From: Candidatus Aerophobota bacterium
GTDB taxonomy: Bacteria > Aerophobota > Aerophobia > Aerophobales > B3-G15
Direction of reading: 5' to 3'
Assembly (NCBI GenBank): GCA_021162265.1
Contig: JAGGZA010000132.1
Span: 1 to 9,394, forward strand
Length of the DNA stretch: 9,394 bases
The translations under genes were made by a program, and so were the position numbers. The notes under the pieces are model-generated. The model was not told where the DNA came from and did not search any database. It saw only the letters and a program-made list of their open reading frames with translations. This document shows positions 1-6,539 of this stretch, piece after piece (the first letter of the stretch is position 1; every line of letters starts with the position of its first letter).

Positions 1-19
1 ATAATGGGGTAGTGGATGT

Positions 20-105
20 GCCGGAGTGGCGGAATAGGCAGACGCAGTGGACTTAAAATCCACTGGGCAATTTTGCCCGTGCCGGTTCAAGTCCGGCCTC
101 CGGCA
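20..105 (+). tRNA. tRNA-Leu (anticodon UAA)
   Basis: This is a long (class II) tRNA. The acceptor stem GCCGGAG (20-26) pairs with CTCCGGC (98-104), and A105 is the discriminator. The anticodon stem GTGGA/TCCAC (47-51/59-63) closes the loop CTTAAAA, giving anticodon TAA at 54-56. The variable arm GGGCAATTTTGCCC forms its own hairpin, as expected for leucine tRNAs, and is followed by a T arm with GGTTCAAGTCC. No CCA is encoded (ATT follows the discriminator), unlike the two tRNAs downstream, so the end must be added by a nucleotidyltransferase. It is first in a cluster of three tRNAs on the same strand. Confidence 0.96.
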
Positions 106-145
106 TTTGACTTTTGTCAAGTTTATTATAAAAATATATTAAGAT

Positions 146-222
<77 letters not shown>

Positions 223-231
223 GCTTTTAAT

Positions 232-308
232 GGCGGCGTAGCTCAGTTGGAAAGAGCACACGGCTCATACCCGTGGAGTCCGGGGTTCAAATCCCCGCGC
301 CGCTACCA
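232..308 (+). tRNA. Elongator tRNA-Met (anticodon CAU)
   Basis: This is a 77-nt tRNA with an encoded CCA (306-308). The acceptor stem GGCGGCG (232-238) pairs with CGCCGCT (298-304), with G1-U72 as a wobble pair and A305 as discriminator. The anticodon stem CACGG/CCGTG closes the loop CTCATAC, with CAT at 266-268. CAT could also belong to the lysidine-modified isoleucine tRNA. The overall sequence (GGCGG..GTAGCTCAG, CGGCTCATACCCG, CCGCTACCA) is much closer to the elongator methionine tRNAs of Firmicutes-like bacteria. It lacks the initiator GGG/CCC stem. It lies 9 bases after the initiator tRNA, probably in the same transcript. Confidence 0.88.
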
Positions 309-381
309 GAAGTAATGTAACATTCTAAACCACCAGCTCTTTTATGTCTCTAAATACAAAAAATAAAGGAGGTGGCAAAAG

Positions 382-678
382 ATGAAAAAGGTAAAAATAG
401 GCGGAGAAGAGATAGAGCTTTACGAAGAGGCAGATTTAAACTCACTTTTTGAGAATCTTCTGCAGGCTGCGGGAAGAAGAGGTGTATCAGAAAAGCTGAT
501 AAATAAAACAAAGAAGATTTTGCTGAAACAAACAAAAAAAGCAGACAAAGCTGCTGAAAAAGGAAAATCGGAGCAACTTCGCAAGTTACGTGATTCAATC
601 AAACGCTTGGAGGATATAGTAAAAGATCCTCCTTCCTACAGCAGAGAAGTAATTGAAGAAATACTAAAATCCTTTTAG
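382..678 (+). CDS. Small charged helical protein of unknown function
   Basis: I do not recognise this 98-residue protein. It has an excellent ribosome binding site (AAAGGAGGTGG, 8 bases before the ATG), so it is probably translated. The first 15-20 residues (MKKVKIGGEEIELYEEADL) look like a short beta segment. The rest is rich in Lys, Glu, Leu and Gln and is probably helical, with a Lys/Ala stretch at about residues 43-62 that could form a coiled coil. There is no signal peptide, membrane segment, cysteine or metal motif, so a cytoplasmic location is likely. It follows the tRNA cluster by 73 bases with no clear promoter or terminator between. Its TAG stop overlaps the facing AMMECR1 stop. Function is open; a nucleic-acid or protein-binding adaptor is only a guess from its charge. 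Confidence 0.72.
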   Translation: MKKVKIGGEEIELYEEADLNSLFENLLQAAGRRGVSEKLINKTKKILLKQTKKADKAAEKGKSEQLRKLRDSIKRLEDIVKDPPSYSREVIEEILKSF

Positions 679-1226
679 AAGTCTTCTTTTTCCCTGTACC
701 TTTCCACTGTGAACCTTTGAATTTCCAGCTCCTGCCAGGGAACATTAAATAGTCCAGCTTTCTGTTTTGCTATCTCCACCTGTTGATCTACCGTATCTAC
801 GCCCTCAAGGTCCGGTAGCAAAAGACCTCGTTGCCAGCCTCTGCTTACTATTATGCCATATTTTTTGGGGTTTAATTCCTCCAGAGATTTAACAGGCTCT
901 GGTTCACCAAGTATGTCTACAGAAATATCAATATCTTTTAACTCTCCTGCCTCTACAGGAGGAAAGCGAGGATCTCTTGTAGCCGCACTTATAGCATTTT
1001 CTATTATTTCATAGGCGATACTTGGCTTTGTGGGGATGAATGTACCAATACATCCTCTAAGTTTACCTTTTTTGTGCAGTGAGACAAATACACCGGATCT
1101 TTTCTGAAACCTTTCGGGAATAAAAGAAGGAGGAGTTATTTTTTTTCCCGTGGTTAGATATTCCTCAAGTGTTTTCCGGGCAAGAGTAACAGGAAAATCT
1201 TCTTCTCTTTCTTTTTTTTCTCTCAA
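675..1226 (-). CDS. AMMECR1-domain protein (AmmeMemoRadiSam system protein A-like)
   Basis: This 183-residue protein belongs to the AMMECR1 family. The family signature LRGCIGT is at residues 56-62, followed by the conserved block ATRDPRFPPV (about 82-91) and GLLLPDLEGVDT (about 134-145). In many prokaryotes this protein is encoded with a MEMO-like protein and a radical SAM enzyme. Neither partner is visible here, and the biochemical role is not established. The start is TTG: GGGAGG lies 5-6 bases upstream and no better codon exists. The first 10 residues are very charged and may be a tail. It is the last gene of the rpsO-pnp-rpsU-fmt-htpX operon, 12 bases after htpX, and its stop overlaps that of the facing small gene. 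Family assignment is firm; function is not. Confidence 0.92.
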   Translation of the reverse strand: MREKKEREEDFPVTLARKTLEEYLTTGKKITPPSFIPERFQKRSGVFVSLHKKGKLRGCIGTFIPTKPSIAYEIIENAISAATRDPRFPPVEAGELKDIDISVDILGEPEPVKSLEELNPKKYGIIVSRGWQRGLLLPDLEGVDTVDQQVEIAKQKAGLFNVPWQELEIQRFTVERYREKEDF

Positions 1227-1238
1227 TTTTTCCTCCCT

Positions 1239-2084
1239 TTAAACCAAACCAGCCATCGCTCTCAACCTTCTTATTCTTTCCTGGGTAGGAGGATGTGTGC
1301 TGAAAAGACGGGTAATCCAGTCCCCTCTGAAAGGATTAACAATAAAAAGATGGGCTGTAGAAGGAGAAGTCCCTACCAGAGGTCTCCTTTTTGACCACAT
1401 ATCAATTTTCTCAAGAGCGCTTGCAAGATAAAGAGGTTTCCCGCTTAAATTAGCTCCACTACTATCAGCCTGATATTCCCTCGTACGCGATATAGCAAAC
1501 TGAATAATCATCGCAGCAAGGGGAGCTAAAATTGAGACAAGTAAAAGACCTAAAATACTTCCCCCTCCCTCATCATCACTCGAACCCAGAAAAACAGCCC
1601 ATCTTGCCCAGTAAGCTATCATCATAACTGCCCCGGCAATGGTAGCTACAATTGTAGAGATGAGGATATCTCTATTTTTTATATGAGAGATTTCGTGAGA
1701 GAGAACACCTTCTATTTCCTCAGCTGTCAGAGTCTTTAATAGTCCTCGAGTTACAGCTATAGAGGAGTGCCTGGGGTCTCTTCCAGTGGCAAAAGCATTG
1801 GGAACATCAAGAGGAACTATCCATACACGAGGTTTGGGAATCTTAGCAGCCATAGATAGATTCTCCACTATGCGATGCAATTCAGGATTATCACGAGGTA
1901 GAGTTTCCTTTGCCCTGTACATTCTCAAAACGATCTTATCACTCCACCAGTAGCTCACGATATTCATACAAAGAGCAATTAAAAAGGCAAAGAAGGCTCC
2001 CGCTATTCCAGCTATTAACCCCCCTATCCAGATAAGTAATAAGGTTAAGATAATCAAAAGTAGCGCGGTTTTTAAAGTATTCAT
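1239..2084 (-). CDS. htpX: HtpX-like M48 membrane zinc metalloprotease
   Basis: This 281-residue integral membrane protease is of the M48B type and is expected to degrade misfolded membrane proteins. Two hydrophobic segments lie near the N terminus (about 5-20 and 22-45). The zinc site HEISH is at residues 130-134 (ligands H130 and H134, catalytic E131). Two further membrane segments follow (about 141-166 and 177-198), and the third zinc ligand is E203 in REYQAD. The C-terminal FSTHPPTQERI motif (261-271) is typical of HtpX. The length fits the family. The ATG lies 3 bases after the fmt stop, and its ribosome binding site GGAGG forms the last codons of fmt, so translation is probably coupled. 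Nothing suggests a heat-shock promoter of its own. Confidence 0.95.
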   Translation of the reverse strand: MNTLKTALLLIILTLLLIWIGGLIAGIAGAFFAFLIALCMNIVSYWWSDKIVLRMYRAKETLPRDNPELHRIVENLSMAAKIPKPRVWIVPLDVPNAFATGRDPRHSSIAVTRGLLKTLTAEEIEGVLSHEISHIKNRDILISTIVATIAGAVMMIAYWARWAVFLGSSDDEGGGSILGLLLVSILAPLAAMIIQFAISRTREYQADSSGANLSGKPLYLASALEKIDMWSKRRPLVGTSPSTAHLFIVNPFRGDWITRLFSTHPPTQERIRRLRAMAGLV

Positions 2085-2087
2085 TCA

Positions 2088-3098
2088 CTATCCTCCTAAG
2101 ATAAAACCTTCTTTAATATGATATCCTTTTATAAAATCATAAGCATTTATTCTTGACCTATTTGGAAGCTGAACCTGCTTAACTAATATACTCCCTTTTC
2201 CTGTTTTAACAAAAAATCCTACACCTTTTTCTATTCTTATAATACTCCCGGGAATATTTTCTACCTCATCATTTAGAACCTCCTCCAAAACCTCTGTTTG
2301 CCAGATTTTAATTAAAGAGGATTCATCATTATGCCTGAACGTAGTAAAAGCTCCCGGTGACGGATTCAGCGCTCTCACCAGGTTATGTATCTTCCATGCT
2401 GCTACCTTCCAATTAATTTCACCCATCTGCTTTTTTATCTTCGGAGCATAACTTGCCTTTCCTTCCTGGGGTTTTAGCTTAACTTCTCCTTTTTTAATTA
2501 AATTAATAGCCTCAATCAATGCTTGTGCTCCTGTATAAGATAACTTCCTTCCCAGGGTTTCTGAAGTATCCTGAGGAGCAATAAAAACCTCTTTTTGAAG
2601 GATAATATCTCCCTCATCAATCTTTTCTCCCATTTTTTGAACAGTAACTCCTGTTTTTTCCTCACCTTTAATCAGTACCCATGGTATGGGTGCAGGACCT
2701 CTATACTTTGGCAAAAGCGAAGGATGTAAATTAATAGAGAAAAAACCGGGAATATCCAGTAACTTCCCTGGAAGAATCCTGCCAAATGCAACTACAACTA
2801 TCAAATCAGGTTTAAATAAACTAATTTTTTCCAGAAAATAAGGGTCTTTTAAATCTTTTGGCTGGTATACAGGAATATTTCTCTTAGATGCAATTATTTT
2901 TACCGGGGGAGAAGTGATTTTTCTTCCTCTCCCCGCAGGTTTATCAGGTTGCGTAACAACAGCTAATACCTTTTCATTTTCTATCAGCTTCTCTAACGAG
3001 GGACAGGCAAATTCTGGCGTCCCCATAAATATAACAGAAACCTTCCCTTTTTCCCTGCTCCTTTGTGAGGGAAAAAACTTTTGAGTCTTCTGCTTCAT
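2088..3098 (-). CDS. fmt: Methionyl-tRNA formyltransferase, with N-terminal extension
   Basis: Fmt transfers a formyl group from 10-formyl-tetrahydrofolate to initiator Met-tRNA. The 336 residues contain the formyltransferase fold: FMGTPEFA at 24-31, N123 and H125 in NLHPSLLP (123-130), and D161 in KIDEGDIIL. H125 and D161 are 36 residues apart, as are H111 and D147 of the E. coli enzyme. The C-terminal tRNA-binding domain starts near residue 223 (GEINW...). The family normally begins almost directly at the first strand (M-x-IVFMGTPEF). Here about 18 extra residues, Lys/Arg/Gln-rich, precede KVSVIFMGTP. No in-frame alternative start lies closer, and the ATG has a good GGGAGGA site. The extra residues and the start lie mostly inside the palindromic repeat at 3053-3215. 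The usual def partner is absent. Confidence 0.97.
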   Translation of the reverse strand: MKQKTQKFFPSQRSREKGKVSVIFMGTPEFACPSLEKLIENEKVLAVVTQPDKPAGRGRKITSPPVKIIASKRNIPVYQPKDLKDPYFLEKISLFKPDLIVVVAFGRILPGKLLDIPGFFSINLHPSLLPKYRGPAPIPWVLIKGEEKTGVTVQKMGEKIDEGDIILQKEVFIAPQDTSETLGRKLSYTGAQALIEAINLIKKGEVKLKPQEGKASYAPKIKKQMGEINWKVAAWKIHNLVRALNPSPGAFTTFRHNDESSLIKIWQTEVLEEVLNDEVENIPGSIIRIEKGVGFFVKTGKGSILVKQVQLPNRSRINAYDFIKGYHIKEGFILGG

Positions 3099-3215
3099 AG
3101 GGGAATCCTCCCGGATATTTTGAGTCTTCTTTTATAAGAAGGCCCGCCATACCCAGAGTTAGATTCCCGAGAATTAGGTGTTGGCTCAAAGTTTTTTCTC
3201 ACTAAAGGAGCAGGG
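3053..3215. repeat. 163-bp imperfect palindromic element between rpsU and fmt
   Basis: Nested inverted repeats share one centre near 3134. The outer arms 3053-3087 and 3183-3215 match at 31 positions, including exact blocks CCCTGCTCCTTT, GTGAG and AAAAAACTTT; the differences are one substitution and three small indels. The middle arms are GGGAATC (3101-3107) and GATTCCC (3162-3168). The core hairpin is CTTCTT-TTAT-AAGAAG (3126-3141). T5 (3048-3052) and A5 (3218-3222) may extend the outer arms. The element begins directly after the rpsU stop and ends about codon 15 of fmt, so it holds the fmt ribosome binding site (3106-3112) and start codon (3096-3098). It resembles a MITE or ERIC-like palindromic insertion, or encodes a large mRNA hairpin. 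I saw no second copy in the window. Confidence 0.8.
3079..3130. repeat. 13-bp direct repeat pair flanking the fmt start
   Basis: The sequence TTTTGAGTCTTCT occurs exactly at 3079-3091 and again at 3118-3130, offset by 39 bases. Both copies are in the left half of the palindromic element. One copy lies within the first fmt codons and the other just upstream of the fmt ribosome binding site. It may be a local duplication within the element or a binding-site pair; nothing in the sequence decides between them. Confidence 0.6.
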
Positions 3216-3425
3216 TTAAAAACTATTTAATCTCTCCAGTTTCCGCATCTTCCTTCTTTGCCTTCTGATAGCTTTTAATCTTTTCTTTCTTTTTCTCTCC
3301 GTAGGCTTTTCGTATTCTTGATGTCTTTTTATCTCTGAAGTTAGCCCTGATTGCTGACACTCTATTTTAAACCTCTTTAAAGCTTGAGAAAAGGAATTAT
3401 AATCATCTACCCTGATATCAACCAA
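3216..3425 (-). CDS. rpsU: Small ribosomal subunit protein bS21
   Basis: S21 is a small basic protein of the 30S platform near the 3' end of 16S rRNA and assists initiation. The 69 residues show the family layout: an N-terminal strand (VDIRVDDYNSF), the helix ALKRFKIECQQSG (about 15-27), the conserved HQEYEKPTERKRKKRLKA segment (about 35-52), and an Arg/Lys-rich tail ending ERLNSF. The start is TTG at 3423-3425, 9 bases after AGGAGGT, with no ATG available. It lies 73 bases downstream of pnp; that gap holds its ribosome binding site and an AT-rich stretch. The palindromic repeat begins at the base after its TAA stop. S21 is found in only some bacterial groups, and its place between pnp and fmt is not the common arrangement. 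Confidence 0.95.
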   Translation of the reverse strand: MVDIRVDDYNSFSQALKRFKIECQQSGLTSEIKRHQEYEKPTERKRKKRLKAIRRQRRKMRKLERLNSF

Positions 3426-3498
3426 ATTCTTTACACCTCCTTGGAGTATCAGTATATTGTGACTTATATAAATTTAATAAATTTTCTCCTCCAGTCAA

Positions 3499-5580
3499 CT
3501 ATTTTTCATTGACTCTTTTTTTGCTTAAATTTATGCGTCCTAATTCATCAATCCCGATTATCTTAACTAAAATTTCATCTCCCGGATGCACTACCTCTGA
3601 AACATTTTTGACATACTTATCACTGAGTTCCGAAATATGAACAAGACCTTCTTTGCCGGGAGATATCTCTACAAATGCCCCGAAGTTTGTTACTCTTTTC
3701 ACCTTACCAAGATAAACCTTTCCCACTTTTAATTCTCTCACAATGTCCTCAATCATCTTCAAAGCATTACTTGTAGCCTCTTCACTCATAGAAGAAACTG
3801 TAACTTTTCCTTCAACATCGTCTATATCAACCCTTGCACCAGTCTCTTTAATTATTCTTTTTATTACTCTTCCACCCGGACCTATGACATCGGGTATCTT
3901 ATCCATAGGAATAGAAAGTGTAGCTATTCTGGGAGCATGTTTGGGAAGACTTTCTCTGGGTTTTTCTATAACCTGAGCCATTTTTTCCAGAATTACCATC
4001 CGTGCTAATTTTGCCTTTTCCAGAGCCTCTGATAGAATCTCAAATTCTACTCTATCAGTTTTTATATCAAGCTGGAGAGCAGTTACAGCTTCCTTTGTCC
4101 CGGCAACCTTAAAGTCCATATCTCCCAGGTGATCTTCTATACCCAGAATATCGGTTAACAGGATATTTTTCCCATTCTCCTTAATAAGCCCAATTGCAAC
4201 ACCAGCCACAGGTTCAGATATGGGCACACCAGCATCCATCAAAGAAAGACTTCCTCCACAAACAGAAGCCATAGAGGAGGAACCATTAGATTCAAGAATA
4301 TCAGAAACAACTCTTATAGTGTAAGGAAATGTACTTTCATCAGGTATTACAGCTGCAAGTGCCCTTTCAGCCAGGAATCCATGACCGATTTCTCTTCTCC
4401 CTGGTGCTCCCATACGGCGAGCCTCACCTGTAGAAAAAGGAGGAAAATTATAGTGAAACATAAATCTTTTAGTTATCTCTTCTCTTTGCAATCCATCTAT
4501 AATTTGTTCATCAGCTGAGGTTCCAAGGGTTGTAACCACGAGAGACTGAGTATCTCCCCGGGTAAAAAGGCTCGAACCATGAACCCTGGGAAGTATTCCC
4601 ACCTCACAGCTTATTTTTCTTATCTCATCAAGTCCTCTGGTATCCCATCTCTTCCCCTCGTTTGCAACCATCTCTCTTAACTTTTTCCTCTTCATCTCCT
4701 CCAGGAGAGACAAAAGGTCATACTCTCTTTCTGGATAAAGGGGTAAAAACTTTTGAAGAAGTCTTTCCTTTAACTTTTCCAGATATTCGTCTTTTTCCTC
4801 TTTCTTCCACTCTGAATTAATATTTTCAATCTCAGGAGTCAGAAAATCGATAACTTCCCTGGTTAACTTTTCCTCAACCTGGTAAAGAGAGATACTCTGT
4901 TTTGGTGCTGGTGCAATAGACAAAAGTTTTTCCCCTGTCTCAATCACCTTTTTGATCTCTGTATGTGCTTTTTTTAAAGCCTCCATAATCACGGGTTCCG
5001 GGACCTTTTTGGCTTCTCCTTCAACCATGGTTATACCGTCTTTGTTCCCCGCAACTACTATATCCAGCTCACTTTGCTCAAGTTGTTTATCGGTGGGGTT
5101 AATTATAAATTCATCTCCAATCTTGGCTATTCTCACTCCCCCTACCATTTTATCAATTACTTTATCAGACAAGGATAAGGCTATACTCGCTCCTGTTATT
5201 CCCAGAATGGAAGGCTGGTTGGATTCACTTGCTGAAAGCACTGTAACTATTACCTGAGTTTCATTTCTAAAACCTTTTGGGAAAAGTGGACGTATTGACC
5301 TGTCTATAAGTCTGCTTGAAAGAACCTCCTCCTCAGATGGTTTCCCCTCTCTCTTAAAAAAGCCTCCGGGAATTTTCCCTGCTGCATAAGCTTTTTCTCT
5401 ATAATCAACGGTAAGTGGGATAAAATCAATTTCCTCTTTTATATTGGAGGATATTACCGCTGTTGCAAGTATTATATTTTCTCCATACTGTACCCATACT
5501 GCTCCAGAGCTTTTTTTTGCTACCTTTCCGGTCTCTATAATTAATTTTTGCCCGGCAATTTCACTCTCTATTTTATACAT
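3499..5580 (-). CDS. pnp: Polyribonucleotide nucleotidyltransferase (PNPase)
   Basis: PNPase is a phosphate-dependent 3'-to-5' exoribonuclease acting as a trimer, often in the RNA degradosome. The 693 residues show the complete architecture: a first RNase PH domain (about 10-145), an alpha-helical linker (about 235-315), and a second, catalytic RNase PH domain with FTRGDTQ (339-345) and STGEARRMGAPGRREIGHG (383-401). Metal and catalytic residues equivalent to E. coli D486, D492 and K494 are D483, D489 and K491 in DHLGDMDFKVAG. A KH domain with GPGG (567-570) and a C-terminal S1 domain (about 620-690, NFGAFVEISPGKEGLVHIS) follow. The length is normal. The ATG lies 7 bases after rpsO and its AAGGTG ribosome binding site overlaps the rpsO stop, consistent with the classic rpsO-pnp coupling. 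Confidence 0.98.
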   Translation of the reverse strand: MYKIESEIAGQKLIIETGKVAKKSSGAVWVQYGENIILATAVISSNIKEEIDFIPLTVDYREKAYAAGKIPGGFFKREGKPSEEEVLSSRLIDRSIRPLFPKGFRNETQVIVTVLSASESNQPSILGITGASIALSLSDKVIDKMVGGVRIAKIGDEFIINPTDKQLEQSELDIVVAGNKDGITMVEGEAKKVPEPVIMEALKKAHTEIKKVIETGEKLLSIAPAPKQSISLYQVEEKLTREVIDFLTPEIENINSEWKKEEKDEYLEKLKERLLQKFLPLYPEREYDLLSLLEEMKRKKLREMVANEGKRWDTRGLDEIRKISCEVGILPRVHGSSLFTRGDTQSLVVTTLGTSADEQIIDGLQREEITKRFMFHYNFPPFSTGEARRMGAPGRREIGHGFLAERALAAVIPDESTFPYTIRVVSDILESNGSSSMASVCGGSLSLMDAGVPISEPVAGVAIGLIKENGKNILLTDILGIEDHLGDMDFKVAGTKEAVTALQLDIKTDRVEFEILSEALEKAKLARMVILEKMAQVIEKPRESLPKHAPRIATLSIPMDKIPDVIGPGGRVIKRIIKETGARVDIDDVEGKVTVSSMSEEATSNALKMIEDIVRELKVGKVYLGKVKRVTNFGAFVEISPGKEGLVHISELSDKYVKNVSEVVHPGDEILVKIIGIDELGRINLSKKRVNEK

Positions 5581-5587
5581 TATATTT

Positions 5588-5857
5588 TCACCTTCTAAGT
5601 CCTAATTTTTCTATTATTTTTTTATATCTATCAACATCAATCCTTTTAAGGTAATCCAACAACTTTCTCCTTCTTGATATCATCTCATGCAATCCTTTTT
5701 TTGAACCATTATCTTTTTTATTTTTTTTCAGGTGCTCCGTGAGGTTATGTATTCTTCTTGTAAGAATAGCTATTTGAACCTCTGGCGAACCTGTATCATT
5801 TGGATGTTTACCAAACTCCTCCTTTATTTTTTCCTTTTCTTCCTTGGTTACACTCAC
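5588..5857 (-). CDS. rpsO: Small ribosomal subunit protein uS15
   Basis: S15 is a primary 16S rRNA-binding protein that nucleates the 30S platform. The length of 89 residues equals the family standard. DTGSPEVQ (21-28), the RRRKLLDYL block (62-70) and the C-terminal EKLGLRR are conserved. The rRNA-contacting H42, D49 and S52 are kept, although the neighbouring histidines of the E. coli KKDHHSRR loop are replaced (KKDNGSKK). The start is GTG (5855-5857), 8 bases after AGGAG. A promoter is proposed just upstream at 5880-5908. It is the first gene of a six-gene operon. S15 often represses its own mRNA, but the short leader predicted here leaves little room for such a structure. Confidence 0.97.
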   Translation of the reverse strand: MSVTKEEKEKIKEEFGKHPNDTGSPEVQIAILTRRIHNLTEHLKKNKKDNGSKKGLHEMISRRRKLLDYLKRIDVDRYKKIIEKLGLRR

Positions 5858-5879
5858 TTCTCTTACTCCTTTTTTGAAT

Positions 5880-5908
5880 AGAATAGCAAATTTTAACCTA
5901 AATGTAAA
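5880..5908 (-). promoter_or_regulatory. Sigma-70-type promoter for the rpsO operon
   Basis: On the - strand, TTTACA (5903-5908, five of six to TTGACA) is separated by exactly 17 bases from TATTCT (5880-5885, four of six to TATAAT). It sits in the only non-coding gap between the pseudopilin cluster and rpsO. Transcription would begin near 5873, about 16 bases before the rpsO GTG, leaving only the ribosome binding site in the leader. An overlapping alternative (TTGAAA with TAAAAT) has a poor 15-base spacer. This is a match by eye only. Confidence 0.5.
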
Positions 5909-5938
5909 GGTTTCAAAATTAAGTATTTGAGGTATGAA

Positions 5939-6532
5939 TTATCTCAAGGGTATATTTACTCTTGCAGAGAAGGTCAGAGGCATCTCATCCTCTTCTTTTA
6001 CAACAAGTTCTATACAAACTGCCTGAGGTAATGCCGCAGAAAATTTTTTTCCTCTACTTTTTCGAGAATCCCAGTGAGATAGCCATCTTTCTCCATTATA
6101 ATAAGAAAAGGTCAGTTTGTCTATATTAGAAGCAAGAACGGTAACAGTCCCGCAGGACTTGAGAGTAGAAAAATTACTTTTCACCTTTCTTAAAAGACGA
6201 GAGCCTTCAAGCTTATACTGGATTTGCTTCAAATCGTACTCTCCCTTTTGAGAAGGGATGTTAGATGAGGAGGTAAATAAAATCTCATCCTTATTACCCT
6301 TAAACAAAATAAAGGGATTGCTCGAAGTTACAAAGGCGCTTTTTAAATCTCTTCCCAAGATATCAAGACATCCCCTTATTGTTTGATATTGTTCCAGGCG
6401 AGCATTTCCCTTCTCCCAGGCTCTGTAAACTTTACTGAATATAAGGTAAAGTCCCAGAATAAGAAGAGAGAATATAAAAGTTGCCACTAAAACTTCTACT
6501 AAGGTAAAAGCTATTGACCTTCTTTGAATCAT
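5939..6532 (-). CDS. gspJ: GspJ-like minor pseudopilin
   Basis: This is a type IV pilin-like protein with a prepilin leader MIQRRSIA followed by FTLVEVLVATFIFSLLILGLYLIF, the N-methylation/membrane helix with Glu at position 5 of the mature form. The residue before the cleavage site is Ala rather than the usual Gly, a variant some prepilin peptidases accept. The C-terminal part (about 190 mature residues, with DILGRDLKSAFV soon after the helix) fits GspJ, a tip pseudopilin of type II secretion, more than a major pilin. I chose the ATG at 6532. An in-frame TTG at 6556 would overlap the preceding gene and lengthen the leader without need. It is last in the gspG-H-I-J run, 7 bases after gspI. 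The general class is firm; the J assignment rests on order and size. Confidence 0.82.
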   Translation of the reverse strand: MIQRRSIAFTLVEVLVATFIFSLLILGLYLIFSKVYRAWEKGNARLEQYQTIRGCLDILGRDLKSAFVTSSNPFILFKGNKDEILFTSSSNIPSQKGEYDLKQIQYKLEGSRLLRKVKSNFSTLKSCGTVTVLASNIDKLTFSYYNGERWLSHWDSRKSRGKKFSAALPQAVCIELVVKEEDEMPLTFSARVNIPLR

Positions 6533-6539
6533 ACTTGCT

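Noticed and set aside
107..120. Perfect inverted repeat TTGAC-TTTT-GTCAA between the first two tRNAs
   Set aside because: A 5-bp AT-rich stem is too weak for a terminator, and as a -35 box (TTGACT or TTGTCA) it has no -10 at a usable distance upstream of the initiator tRNA.
232..308. Isoleucine tRNA with CAU (lysidine) anticodon
   Set aside because: The acceptor and anticodon arms match the elongator methionine tRNA pattern better.
350..598. 82-residue hydrophobic - strand open frame opposite the small + strand gene
   Set aside because: It is the antisense of a Lys/Glu-rich gene, which typically produces such Phe/Leu/Ser-rich shadows, and has no ribosome binding site. The 60-residue frame at 420-602 is the same case.
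2974..3189. 71-residue - strand open frame overlapping the start of fmt
   Set aside because: It begins with a TTG without a ribosome binding site, overlaps fmt by more than 120 bases in another frame, has no family features and lies largely within the palindromic repeat.
3426..3498. TTGACT and TATATA/TATACT motifs between pnp and rpsU as an internal promoter
   Set aside because: Spacing is wrong for each pairing (22 bases for TTGACT-TATATA) and no -35 fits TATACT; the stretch is AT-rich.
3743..3976. + strand open frame inside pnp (also the one at 4952-5257)
   Set aside because: They are antisense to well-conserved PNPase domains and have shadow-like composition with no start signals.
5927..5947. 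TTGAG/CTCAA inverted repeat at the end of gspJ as a terminator
   Set aside because: The stem is only 5 bp with an 11-base loop, and no T run follows directly.
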